Below, in pieces: positions 1 through 7,726 of a stretch of 64,000 bases of DNA. A program made the position numbers and the translations under genes. The DNA is taken from NCBI RefSeq assembly GCF_008365405.1, contig NZ_QOKV01000015.1, positions 1 to 64,000 of the forward strand, read 5' to 3'. The stretch's first letter is position 1. Each line of letters starts with the position of its first letter. The notes beneath the pieces were generated by a model. The model saw nothing but the letters and a program-made list of their open reading frames with translations. It had not been told where the DNA came from and searched no databases. Source of the stretch: Azospirillum brasilense (GTDB taxonomy: Bacteria > Pseudomonadota > Alphaproteobacteria > Azospirillales > Azospirillaceae).

Positions 1-57
1 ACCATCGCCCCGCTCGGCGATGATCCCCTCGTCAGCCTGCCCGACGTGGCTGCCTGA
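1..57 (+). CDS. C-terminal tail of an upstream gene (partial)
   Basis: Frame 1 is open from the first base and ends in TGA at 55-57, giving a tail that reads TIAPLGDDPLVSLPDVAA. Its codons end mostly in G or C, as expected for coding sequence in this genome. Only 18 residues are visible, so no family can be assigned. It could also be a chance open frame. Confidence 0.35.
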   Translation, partial: TIAPLGDDPLVSLPDVAA

Positions 58-256
58 CAATCCCGGCCAGACCAGCCGGAGACCAAATGAGCGACCCAAC
101 TCCTACACCACGCTCAGGGGCACGATCTATGATTTGCGGTTGGCGGACGGCAGCATCGTGAAGTATGCCCAGGAGGCGGACTGCGAGGCCATGCTGTCCG
201 ATGGCGGTTTCCGGCCGGCGGCCGGTACGGGATCGGCGGCAGGCCGCCCCGGCTGA
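20..256 (+). CDS. Small hypothetical protein, start uncertain
   Basis: The frame ends at 256. Its second half (containing TIYDLRLADGSIVKYAQ) has convincing G/C third positions and a plausible soluble composition. The start is unclear. The ATG at 20 overlaps the tail of the preceding frame. A better ribosome site (GGAGACCAA) precedes an ATG at 87 in a different frame, which reads MSDPTPTPRSG and then stops. A one-base frameshift near 105-120 would join the good start to the good body, so this may be a small intact gene read with an indel, or a decayed one. The family is not recognised. Confidence 0.35.
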   Translation: MIPSSACPTWLPDNPGQTSRRPNERPNSYTTLRGTIYDLRLADGSIVKYAQEADCEAMLSDGGFRPAAGTGSAAGRPG

Positions 257-324
257 ATCTCCGGGCGAGAGCACCGCGCAACAGCGCCGTTGCCGAATCC
301 CCTCCGCCCGCGCAATATCGCGCG

Positions 325-810
325 ATGGAACGGCTGGAAGACGATGGCGGCTGCCCACGGCGGCGTTGGCGGGTGATCGAAGGGGGCGGAACCCCGGTCG
401 AGGTAACCGGCACGTCCCGGGATGGCGACGCGCGCCCGGGCGGCGCCTCGGACGCCATGGCGCGACCGGTGCCCGAGGATTACGGGCTGACTCGGGAGGA
501 TTTGCGGATCTGGTACGCGCCGGGCCGTGTCGGGATCCTGCTGGCCCTGGCGGCCACGCTGGGGATGGCCGGGATGCAGGCCTACGACGCCGGGCGGCTG
601 TCCGATCCCTGGATCCTGGGCGCCTTGCCCGGCCTGCTCTCCGGCACGCTGATCGGCGGATTCGCCGGGATGGGGCTGATGGTGCTGGTCCACTGGTGCG
701 ACCCGCTGGTCGGCATGGCCTGGCCGACCTACGCGCGGCTGCGCCGCTACCGCGACGCCCTGGCCGCTGCGGTCGCCGCCGAGCGGAGCGTCAACGAACG
801 GATGCCCTGA
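325..810 (+). CDS. Hypothetical two-helix membrane protein
   Basis: This 161-residue frame has two clear hydrophobic segments. One begins VGILLALAATLGMAGMQAY and the second runs from about WILGALPGLL to GLMVLVHWC. They are followed by a basic, helical C-terminus (YARLRRYRDALAAAVAAERS). That pattern predicts a small inner-membrane protein with a cytosolic tail. The N-terminal 44 residues look unstructured. An in-frame ATG at 457 (MARPVPEDYG) is an equally credible start, as neither has a strong ribosome site. I do not recognise the family. The next gene encodes a coiled-coil protein and could be related, but nothing proves an operon. Confidence 0.55.
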   Translation: MERLEDDGGCPRRRWRVIEGGGTPVEVTGTSRDGDARPGGASDAMARPVPEDYGLTREDLRIWYAPGRVGILLALAATLGMAGMQAYDAGRLSDPWILGALPGLLSGTLIGGFAGMGLMVLVHWCDPLVGMAWPTYARLRRYRDALAAAVAAERSVNERMP

Positions 811-930
811 CCGCCGGAAGGAGGCCGCTTCCGCTGCCACCAGCGGTGGAAATCCAGGGCCTATCCCATTCGAACGATGGTGCAGCGGCGCGTCGACCCA
901 ATCTGCTTAAGAGCAGACAGGAGAAACGCA

Positions 931-1272
931 GTGAACCGATTCGACGAAAAAGTCTATCGCGTGACGAAGCGCCGCGACGGGCCGAGCCTCCCGGAACAGA
1001 AAAGTCAGCTGCTCCGCCTGAAGCAGGATCTCGAACAGTTCAAGTCCCGTCAGGCGGGTGCTGCGGTCGTCGGCAGCCTGCAGGCGCGCATCCGCGAACT
1101 GGAATCCTCGATCTCCCGCGCCGAGGCGGCGCGGGTGACGGACCGCGAGTCCCGCCGCCCCCGCGGCGACGAGGAGGATGCGGAGTCCGGGGCCATACCG
1201 ATGGCGGACGGCACCATGCGCGCCACCTCCAGCCGCTTCCCGCCGCGCGGACGGCCCGGCCGGACCCTCTGA
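931..1272 (+). CDS. Small coiled-coil protein of unknown function
   Basis: GTG at 931 is chosen because AGGAGAAACGCA lies just upstream. An in-frame ATG at 877 has no such site. The product of about 113 residues starts VNRFDEKVYRVTKRR. It has a charged heptad-like central stretch (LPEQKSQLLRLKQDLEQF through LQARIRELESSISRAEAAR) that predicts a coiled coil, then a disordered Arg/Pro-rich tail. There is no signal peptide or membrane segment. It ends just before a strong hairpin at 1294-1319 that probably terminates its transcript. No family is recognised. Confidence 0.6.
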   Translation: MNRFDEKVYRVTKRRDGPSLPEQKSQLLRLKQDLEQFKSRQAGAAVVGSLQARIRELESSISRAEAARVTDRESRRPRGDEEDAESGAIPMADGTMRATSSRFPPRGRPGRTL

Positions 1273-1293
1273 ACCTCAGCGAAAACATGCCTC

Positions 1294-1319
1294 ACGGCCC
1301 GGACCATCCTCCGGGCCGT
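1294..1319 (+). terminator. Rho-independent-like hairpin
   Basis: A perfect 10-bp stem (ACGGCCCGGA with TCCGGGCCGT) and a 6-base loop follow the stop at 1272 by 21 bases. The T-tract is weak (TTGCCTTG), so termination may be partial. It separates the coiled-coil gene from the FNR-type regulator. Confidence 0.6.
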
Positions 1320-1362
1320 TGCCTTGTCCGGTCGCCCCGTCACCTATCGATCCCGGGTCCGG

Positions 1363-1376
1363 TTGATCCAGATCAG
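1363..1376 (+). promoter_or_regulatory. FNR/FixK-type box
   Basis: TTGATCCAGATCAG matches the anaerobox TTGAT-N4-ATCAA at 9 of 10 specified bases. It lies 134 bp before the start of an FNR-family gene, which suggests autoregulation or cross-control by another FNR/FixK protein. Binding is inferred. Confidence 0.6.
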
Positions 1377-1509
1377 GGCGGCTCCTGGTCACAACTCATA
1401 CCTTTGGCTCGGTTCCAAGACCTTAGTCTGATGCTTTGGTCTGGGCCGGACGTCCGAAGCGAGCGCGCCGCTCCATGGCGCCGAAGCGAGACAGCCCAGA
1501 GGTACAGCC

Positions 1510-2274
1510 ATGACCTTCTCCGTCGCCGCCACCACCACCGCAGCCGTCGTTCCGCCGCCGATGCCCGCCCCGCAGCCGCGGTCGGCGGAGACGGTGACCG
1601 GCCGCTGCGCCGGCTGCTCGGCGCGGAGCAAGGGCCTGTGCGGAGCCCTGGCCGCTGGGGATCTGCCGACCCTGTCGACGTCGTCCCGCCCGCTGGACCT
1701 GCTGTCGGCGACCCCGGTGGTGATGGAGGGGGAAGAGGCCGAGGCCGTCTTCACCGTCATGTCGGGCATGCTGAAGCTCTACAAGACCCTGCCGGACGGC
1801 CGGCAGCAGATCACCGGCTTCGCCACCGCGGGCGACGTGATCGGGCTGGCCGTGGGCACGGGCTACGCCTACACCGCGGAGACGGTCACCGCCTCCACCG
1901 TCTGCCGGATGTCGCGGACGGCGCTGCGCCGCCTGATGGAGCGGCACCCGGCGGTCCAGGGGCGGCTGCTCGCCATGACCTCGGTCGAGCTGTCGGCGGC
2001 GCAGGACCAGATCCTGCTGCTCGGTTGCAAGACGGCGGTGGAGCGGGTGTCCAGCTTCCTCCTCGCCTTGTCGCGGCGGTCGCGGCCCCTGGCCGACGGC
2101 ACGCCCAGCGTCTTCCTTCCCATGCCGAAGGTGGACATCGGCGCCTATCTCGGCCTGCGCCCCGAAACGCTGTCGCGCGTGCTGCGCAAGCTGGAGGGTG
2201 CCGGGGCGATCACCCGCCTGACCAACGACCGCATCCGCATCGAGAATCCGGCGGTGCTCGAAGCCGCCGCCTGA
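1510..2274 (+). CDS. Crp/Fnr-family regulator with FNR-type cysteines
   Basis: This 254-residue protein has an effector domain (about 60-150) and a C-terminal winged helix. The helix carries GAYLGLRPETLSRVLRKLE, which includes the E-x-x-S-R pattern FNR proteins use to read TTGAT half-sites. Near the N-terminus Cys33, Cys36 and Cys44 form C-x2-C-x7-C, the spacing of rhizobial FnrN/FixK-type sensors. Cys132 (VCRMSRTALRR) sits where the fourth FNR ligand is expected. The four together would bind an oxygen-labile [4Fe-4S] cluster, so I infer a cytosolic oxygen sensor. The box at 1363-1376 fits feedback control. The downstream gene is convergent, so this gene is monocistronic. It could be named fnrN or aadR, but I leave the symbol blank. 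Confidence 0.85.
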   Translation: MTFSVAATTTAAVVPPPMPAPQPRSAETVTGRCAGCSARSKGLCGALAAGDLPTLSTSSRPLDLLSATPVVMEGEEAEAVFTVMSGMLKLYKTLPDGRQQITGFATAGDVIGLAVGTGYAYTAETVTASTVCRMSRTALRRLMERHPAVQGRLLAMTSVELSAAQDQILLLGCKTAVERVSSFLLALSRRSRPLADGTPSVFLPMPKVDIGAYLGLRPETLSRVLRKLEGAGAITRLTNDRIRIENPAVLEAAA

Positions 2275-2293
2275 TCCCGCGTTCCATTCCGTT

Positions 2294-2794
2294 TCAGGCC
2301 CGGCCCGCCACCGGATAGCCCTCGCCGCCGAACCCCGCGGCCACGTCCTTCACGAAGGCCTGCCCGACCCGGCGGTAGCCCAGCCGGCTGAACAGGCCCG
2401 CGGCGTCGAGCTTCGGCGCGGTCGCCGCGACGACGCAGCCGCGCTCGTCCACCACCACCGTCGAACAGCCCAGCTTGCGCGCCAGCAGGTCGATGCCGTC
2501 GGCCTGCGCCGCCGAGGTCACCGCCGCGTCGAACAGCCCCACCGCGATGAAGATCGGCACCGTCAGCACGCGGATCATCCCTTCGGCGCTGACTCGGTAG
2601 CAGAACAGGCCGCGGATGTGGCCGTCGCTCATCTCGCAGGCCATCACCCCGCCATCGCCGCCGTCCTGCAGGAACAGGGCGGCCACCTGCCGCCACTCGT
2701 CCAGCGTCATGTCACGGTGCAGGGTCTGGACGACGGGCAGCGCCTGATCGGCCTGGGTCTTGGCAAGCGGAGCGAGAATGAAACTTCGGGGCAT
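2294..2794 (-). CDS. GNAT-like hypothetical protein
   Basis: The start is the ATG at 2794 (MPRSFILAPLAKTQ). The 47 codons upstream in frame look non-coding. The 166-residue protein has alternating strand and helix segments, and a C-terminal stretch (GLFSRLGYRRVGQAFVKDV) reminiscent of the last strands of N-acetyltransferases. I cannot see a convincing acetyl-CoA pyrophosphate loop (R/Q-x-x-G-x-G/A), so activity is uncertain. It is convergent with the FNR-type gene, 20 bp away. The GNAT call is tentative. Confidence 0.5.
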   Translation of the reverse strand: MPRSFILAPLAKTQADQALPVVQTLHRDMTLDEWRQVAALFLQDGGDGGVMACEMSDGHIRGLFCYRVSAEGMIRVLTVPIFIAVGLFDAAVTSAAQADGIDLLARKLGCSTVVVDERGCVVAATAPKLDAAGLFSRLGYRRVGQAFVKDVAAGFGGEGYPVAGRA

Positions 2795-2947
2795 GGGCGG
2801 GCGATCCTTTCGCGGGCATTGTCCGCGATGAGCCGGGCCGCCGCTTTGATTTTGGTCATGCGCCGCACCGGTGGAGAAACCAACGGAGCGAATGCGGCGG
2901 GGCGGTGTTTCCACAGGGCAACCCCGCCCCATCACCGGAGACCGGAC

Positions 2948-3076
2948 ATGAGCCCCTACCCGCCGCCCCGGCAGGAACCCGACGTTCCGATCCCCATGCC
3001 GCTGCCGCCCGACGCCCCGCCGGACGAACCGGTGGAGGCCCCGCCCATGCCCGGCGAGCCGCAGGAGCCCGTGTAG
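2948..3076 (+). CDS. Very small proline-rich protein
   Basis: ATG at 2948 is preceded by GGAGACCGGAC, a good ribosome site. The 42-residue product is nearly all Pro, Glu, Asp and Met (starts MSPYPPPRQEPDVPIPM, ends PGEPQEPV) and should be disordered. Similar tiny acidic proline-rich proteins occur in alphaproteobacteria without known function. It is convergent with the next gene, 25 bp away. Confidence 0.5.
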   Translation: MSPYPPPRQEPDVPIPMPLPPDAPPDEPVEAPPMPGEPQEPV

Positions 3077-3101
3077 CGACCCCTTGAGGGTCAGTTAAGG
3101 G

Positions 3102-3551
3102 TCAGGGCTTGCGGCGGTAGAGCGCCATCGCGCGCTCCAGGATGCCGGGCGCCGAATAGTCGCCGAGGAACAGGTCGCCCAGCGCGCGGCGCATCCGCGC
3201 CCGGATGCGGGAGCGGATGGCGTTGCGCAGCGCCTCCTCCTGCATGTGGCAGCGGCGGCAGAGATTCTTCGGGCGGGCCTCCGGGTTGCCGGAGGGGCGG
3301 ACCGGGCGGACGACGACCTGCACGTCGCGGGTCTCCGCATACTCCACCACGTCGGGCCAGGCCGCCCGCCGCCCGCGCCCGTCGCGCCAGGTCTGGTCGG
3401 CGGCGTCGTACCAGCGCCCGTCCGGCAGGCAGCGCACAACGGCGCCGCCGGGCCGCCCGCAGCAGCGGCAGCGGTTCTCCCCGCTGGCGCCCTTGCGGGC
3501 GGCCGGATCGAGGTCGGGTCGGAGAATCTTTGCGCGGAGCGGTCTGGTCAT
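3102..3551 (-). CDS. Zinc-ribbon/HNH-like hypothetical protein
   Basis: The start is the ATG at 3551 (MTRPLRAKILRPDL). The 149-residue product holds two CxxC knuckles, CRCC near residue 28 (ENRCRCCGRPGG) and LCRRCHMQEE near residue 97. A Trp/Asp-rich strand (DGRWYDAADQTW) lies between them. That arrangement suggests one zinc site made of two knuckles, as in HNH-type or zinc-ribbon proteins, but the catalytic HNH His-Asn-His pattern is not obvious. A basic helical C-terminus could bind nucleic acid. It is divergent from the Suv3-like helicase 113 bp away, so the two may share a promoter region. Confidence 0.55.
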   Translation of the reverse strand: MTRPLRAKILRPDLDPAARKGASGENRCRCCGRPGGAVVRCLPDGRWYDAADQTWRDGRGRRAAWPDVVEYAETRDVQVVVRPVRPSGNPEARPKNLCRRCHMQEEALRNAIRSRIRARMRRALGDLFLGDYSAPGILERAMALYRRKP

Positions 3552-3664
3552 GGCTTGATGCCTGCCTCGGGGCCGGGACTGCCCCTGCGGGACGTGGCTC
3601 ATGACATGGATGGCCACGGACCGCCAGTGCGAATTTGTGAAAAGTTCTCCAGAGACCACGCCCT

Positions 3665-5911
3665 ATGCACATGACCTCCCCCGACACTTCCAACGCCGCC
3701 CCGTCCGGAGATGGCGAGCCCGCCGACCCGCATCTGGTGCACGAGCTGGCCAGCGCCCACCCCGACGTGGTGTCCGCCGCCGCGGCGGGCGTGGCTCGGG
3801 TGGCCCATGGCGAGGGGCTGGGCCTGGTGCCGCTCGGCCTGCCGCTGCCCAAGGGCAAGCGCGACCTGCTGGTCCCGGTGGAGCGCCGCGAGGCGGTGTT
3901 GCTGGAAATCCAGGGCACGCTCGACCGCGCGCGGCGGCGCAACGCCCTGCTCGCCCAGGGGCGCCGCGCGCTGGAGGGCTGGTCGACCAGCCTGCACCCG
4001 GCGGACGACCGCACGCGGGTCCGGGCGGTGCGCAGCGAGGACCTGCCCTGGCCCGGCCTGCCCGCCCCGGTGCGGCTCCAGGTGTCGCGCGTGCTCGACG
4101 CCATGGAACTGGCTGACCTGACGGACGACGATCTGGCCCTGCGGCTGGAGGGCGACCCGGCGCTGGCTACAGCTCTGGAGGACGCGCTGTCGCGCGCCGC
4201 CGCCCGGCTGCACCGCTACGCCGGGGAGGCGGACGGCGCGGATGACGGCTGGACCTTCGCGTCGCTGGCCGACCGGCTGTCCCGCGCCGCCCGCAACCGC
4301 CACGGGGTGGACGAGTTGCTGGAGCGCTGGGACCGCGAGTTCGCCGTCTGGCGCCGCGAGCGGGCGGAGGCGCGCGGCCGCGCCTATGTCGACCGGCACT
4401 TCGACCTCGCCCGCTTCGAGAAGCTGTTCCCGGTGGCCCGCGGGCTGGGACGGCGGCTGGTGCTGGTGATCGGCCCGACCAACTCCGGCAAGACCCACCA
4501 CGCCATCGAGGCGCTGAAGGGTGCCTATGACGGCATTTATCTGGCGCCGCTGCGCCTGCTGGCGCTGGAGGTGATGGAGCGGCTGAACGCCGAGGGCACG
4601 CCCGCCTCCCTGCTGACCGGCGAGGAGGCGATTGCGACGCCGGGCGCCCGCCACACCGCCTCGACCATCGAGGTGATGGACCCCGACCGCCCGGTGGAGG
4701 TGGCGGTGATCGACGAAATCCAGATGCTCGCCGATCCCGATCGCGGATGGGCCTGGACGGCGGCGCTGATGGGCGCGCCGGCGGAGACCGTCTACATCCT
4801 GGGCGCCCCGGAGGCCCGTCCGCTGGTCGAGCGGGTGGCGGCCCATCTCGGCGAGCGGCTGGAGGTGATCGAGCTGGAGCGCAAGGTGCCGCTGACCCTG
4901 ATCGACCGCCGCCTGAACTGGGAGGAGGTGGAGCCCGGCGACGCGCTGATCGCCTTTTCCCGACGGGAGATCCATGCCGTGCGCGACACGCTGCGCGCCA
5001 AGGGCCTGTCGGTCGCCGCGGTCTACGGCGCGCTGGCCCCGGAGGTGCGGCGGCGCGAGGCGGCGCGCTTCCTGTCCGGCGAGGCCGACGTGGTGGTGGC
5101 GACCGACGCCATCGGCATGGGGTTGAACCTGCCCTGCCGCCGCGTGCTGTTCACTGCGCTGGAAAAGTTCGACGGGACCAGCGTCCGCCCGCTGAGCGCG
5201 ACGGAGGTCAAGCAGATCGCCGGCCGCGCCGGGCGCTTCGGCAAGTTCGAGTCGGGGGAGTTCGGCGTGGTCGGGCGGGGCACGCCGCAGGCCCTGCGCA
5301 CTCTGCTGGAGAAGGCGGACGGCCGGCTGCGCGCCGACGCCCCGCTGACCGTGCGGCCGACCCGCGCCATGCTGGCCCGTCTGGCCGAGCACATCGGGAC
5401 GGAGGAGACGGTCCTGCTGCTGGATTGCTTCGCCGACGCCCGCACGGCGGGGTCGCCCTACCGGGTGGGCGACCTGTCCGGAATGCGGCGGCTGGCGGTG
5501 ATGCTGGACGAGCGGCGGCTGAGCCTGCCGGCCAAGCTCGACCTGCTGCTGGTCCCCGCCGATCTGGAGGACGAGGCGGAGGCCCGCATCCTTGCCGCCA
5601 TCCTCGGCGCGGTGGAGGCCGGGGAACCGTCTCCCCTCGGGCGCTTCGTCCCGGCGCGGTTGGACGGGCTGGACGGGGCGGCGCTGGAGGGGCTGTCGCG
5701 GGCCTGCGACCTGTATTACTGGGCGGCGCGCAAGTTCCCGCCCCTGTTCCCGGAGCGGGAGGCGGTTCGTGGCCGCCGCGGCGAGATCAGCCGGCGTCTG
5801 GCCGAGCTGCTCGCCACGCGCGGGGCGCGGTCCGCCGGGCAGCGGCGCGAGCCGCCGCCCAAGGCCGGTTTCCGCGGCGCCCCGCGCAAGCGCTTCGGCC
5901 CCCGGCGGTAG
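3665..5911 (+). CDS. Suv3-like DExH RNA helicase
   Basis: The 748-residue protein has an alpha-helical N-terminal region (about 1-255). Then come two RecA-like lobes: Walker A GPTNSGKT, a DEIQ Walker B (VAVIDEIQML), motif V ATDAIGMGLNLP and motif VI QIAGRAGRFG. DEIQ with this motif VI is characteristic of the SUV3 family, the RNA helicase of the mitochondrial degradosome, which has alphaproteobacterial homologues. A helical C-terminal domain and a basic tail (PRKRFGPRR) follow. The expected role is ATP-driven 3'-5' unwinding of structured RNA for decay. The start is ATG 3665, with a second ATG two codons later, and there is no strong ribosome site. It ends 20 bp from the convergent ETF-QO gene. 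Confidence 0.88.
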   Translation: MHMTSPDTSNAAPSGDGEPADPHLVHELASAHPDVVSAAAAGVARVAHGEGLGLVPLGLPLPKGKRDLLVPVERREAVLLEIQGTLDRARRRNALLAQGRRALEGWSTSLHPADDRTRVRAVRSEDLPWPGLPAPVRLQVSRVLDAMELADLTDDDLALRLEGDPALATALEDALSRAAARLHRYAGEADGADDGWTFASLADRLSRAARNRHGVDELLERWDREFAVWRRERAEARGRAYVDRHFDLARFEKLFPVARGLGRRLVLVIGPTNSGKTHHAIEALKGAYDGIYLAPLRLLALEVMERLNAEGTPASLLTGEEAIATPGARHTASTIEVMDPDRPVEVAVIDEIQMLADPDRGWAWTAALMGAPAETVYILGAPEARPLVERVAAHLGERLEVIELERKVPLTLIDRRLNWEEVEPGDALIAFSRREIHAVRDTLRAKGLSVAAVYGALAPEVRRREAARFLSGEADVVVATDAIGMGLNLPCRRVLFTALEKFDGTSVRPLSATEVKQIAGRAGRFGKFESGEFGVVGRGTPQALRTLLEKADGRLRADAPLTVRPTRAMLARLAEHIGTEETVLLLDCFADARTAGSPYRVGDLSGMRRLAVMLDERRLSLPAKLDLLLVPADLEDEAEARILAAILGAVEAGEPSPLGRFVPARLDGLDGAALEGLSRACDLYYWAARKFPPLFPEREAVRGRRGEISRRLAELLATRGARSAGQRREPPPKAGFRGAPRKRFGPRR

Positions 5912-5931
5912 AGGGGCGGCCGGGGCGGTCC

Positions 5932-7581
5932 TTACATCCCGCCCGGATAGTTCGGCCCGCCGCCGCCCTCGGGGACGACCCAGTTGATGTTCTGGGTGGG
6001 GTCCTTGATGTCGCAGGTCTTGCAGTGCACGCAGTTCTGCGCGTTGATCTGCAGCCGCGGGTCGCGGCCGTCTTCCGCCCGCACGATCTCGTACACGCCC
6101 GCCGGGCAATAGCGCGTCTCCGGCGCGTCGTAGAGCGCCAGATTGACCGCGATCGGCACCGACGCGTCCTTCAGCGTCAGGTGGGCCGGCTGGTCCTCCT
6201 CGTGGTTGGTGTTCGACAGATACACCGAGGACAGACGGTCGAACGACACCACCCCGTCGGGTTTGGGATAGGCGATCTTCGGCATCTCCGACGCCTTCTT
6301 CAGCGTCTCGTGGTCGCCGTGCCGGTGGTGCAGCGTCCAGGGCGACTTGCCCTTGGTCGCCGTCTCGTAGGCCGCGTTGGCCAGACCCGCCCACAGACCC
6401 TTCTGGAAGCCGGGGCGGATGTTGCGCACCGCGTGCAGTTCCGACCACACCCAGGACGCCTTCAGCTTCTCCGGATAGGCCACCGCCTCGCGCGCCGGCG
6501 CTTCGGCGGACAGCAGCTCAAACACCGCTTCGGCCGCCAGCATGCCCGACTTCATCGCGGTGTGGTTGCCCTTGATCTTGGGCACGTTGAGGAAGCCCGC
6601 CGCGTCGCCGACGATCAGACCGCCGGGGAAGGTCAGCTTGGGGATCGACTGGAACCCGCCCTCGCTGAGCGCCCGCGCGCCGTAGGCGATGCGCCGCCCG
6701 CCCTCGAAGGTCGGGCGGATCGCCGGGTGGGTCTTGTAGCGCTGGAACTCCTCGAAGGGCGACAGGTGCGGGTTTTCGTAGTCGAGACCGACCACGAAGC
6801 CGACCGACACCAGGTTGCCCTCCATGTGGTAGAGCCAGGAGCCGCCGTAGGTCTTGGGGTCCATCGGCCAGCCGATGGTGTGGACGATCAGGCCGGGCTG
6901 CGACTTGGCGGGATCGACCTCCCACAGCTCCTTGATGCCGATGCCGTAGGTCTGGGGATCGGCGTCGCGGCGCAGGTCGAAGCGCTCGAACAGCGTCTTG
7001 GTCAGCGAGCCACGGCAGCCCTCGGCGAAGATGGTCTGCTTGGCGTGCAACTCCATGCCCGGCGTGTAGTTGGCGGTCTTCTCGCCGTCCTTGCCGATGC
7101 CCATGTCGCCGGTGGCGACCCCCTTGACCGCACCGCTGTCGTCGTAGAGCACCTCCGCCGCGGCGAAGCCGGGGTAGATCTCGACGCCCAGCTCCTCGGC
7201 CTGCCCGGCCATCCAGCGGGCGAGGTTGCCCAGGCTGATGATGTAGTTGCCGTGATTGTGCATCTGCGGCGGGGCGAAGGGCGACTTCAGCGCCTTGGTC
7301 TCGGTGAGGAAGAGGAAGCGGTCCTCGCGCGCCGGGGTGGTGAGCGGCGCGCCCTTCTCCTTCCAGTCGGGGATCAGCTCGTCGAGCGCGTGCGGCTCGA
7401 ACACCGCGCCGGAGAGCAGGTGGGCGCCGACCTCCGAGCCCTTCTCGACGACGCAGACCGACAGTTCCTGCCCCGCCTCGTTGGCGAGCTGTTTCAGGCG
7501 GATGGCCGCGCTCAGGCCCGACGGGCCGGCTCCGACGACAAGAACGTCGTACTCCATCACCTCGCGCGGATCGCGATCCAT
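5932..7581 (-). CDS. etfD: Electron transfer flavoprotein-ubiquinone oxidoreductase
   Basis: The 549-residue enzyme passes electrons from reduced ETF (fatty-acid and amino-acid dehydrogenases) to ubiquinone at the inner membrane. The N-terminus has the FAD dinucleotide fold VVGAGPSGLSAAIRLKQL. The C-terminus has the [4Fe-4S] ligands, an upstream RYCPAGVYEI cysteine and then NCVHCKTCDIKDPTQNI. It ends in the family's PNYPGGM. ATG 7581 (MDRDPREVMEYD) is chosen because GGGAGG lies 9 bases upstream. The ATG at 7590 would be too close. It is divergent from the uracil-DNA glycosylase gene. ETF subunit genes are not in the window. Confidence 0.95.
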   Translation of the reverse strand: MDRDPREVMEYDVLVVGAGPSGLSAAIRLKQLANEAGQELSVCVVEKGSEVGAHLLSGAVFEPHALDELIPDWKEKGAPLTTPAREDRFLFLTETKALKSPFAPPQMHNHGNYIISLGNLARWMAGQAEELGVEIYPGFAAAEVLYDDSGAVKGVATGDMGIGKDGEKTANYTPGMELHAKQTIFAEGCRGSLTKTLFERFDLRRDADPQTYGIGIKELWEVDPAKSQPGLIVHTIGWPMDPKTYGGSWLYHMEGNLVSVGFVVGLDYENPHLSPFEEFQRYKTHPAIRPTFEGGRRIAYGARALSEGGFQSIPKLTFPGGLIVGDAAGFLNVPKIKGNHTAMKSGMLAAEAVFELLSAEAPAREAVAYPEKLKASWVWSELHAVRNIRPGFQKGLWAGLANAAYETATKGKSPWTLHHRHGDHETLKKASEMPKIAYPKPDGVVSFDRLSSVYLSNTNHEEDQPAHLTLKDASVPIAVNLALYDAPETRYCPAGVYEIVRAEDGRDPRLQINAQNCVHCKTCDIKDPTQNINWVVPEGGGGPNYPGGM

Positions 7582-7726
7582 GGTCCCCATGCCTCCCGCT
7601 TGATTGAAGCGCCGGGGCCATTTCCGCAGGGTCCGGCGGCTTTCGGAACGGCGTATGCCTTTCGCACCCGCCAAAAAGGATATCTAAGCCCATGTAAGAC
7701 CACAGGACCCGTGGTAAGGTCAAACG

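Noticed and set aside
165..2318. Long plus-strand open frame across the first genes
   Set aside because: It runs through three genes in another frame and reads as Arg/Gly/Ala shadow without motifs. The FNR-type gene inside it has clear domains in its own frame.
3102..3551. HNH homing endonuclease
   Set aside because: Only two CxxC knuckles are seen. The His-Asn-His catalytic core is not convincing, and no mobile-element context exists.
3599..6448. Very long open frame antisense to the helicase and ETF-QO genes
   Set aside because: It has low-complexity Arg/Gly/Pro-rich composition without domains and lies opposite genes with clear motifs. It is a by-product of high G+C. The same applies to long frames at 4747-7734, 29968-32514, 32256-34967, 38116-40158, 43877-47017, 46467-49244, 54292-56574 and 56496-58412.
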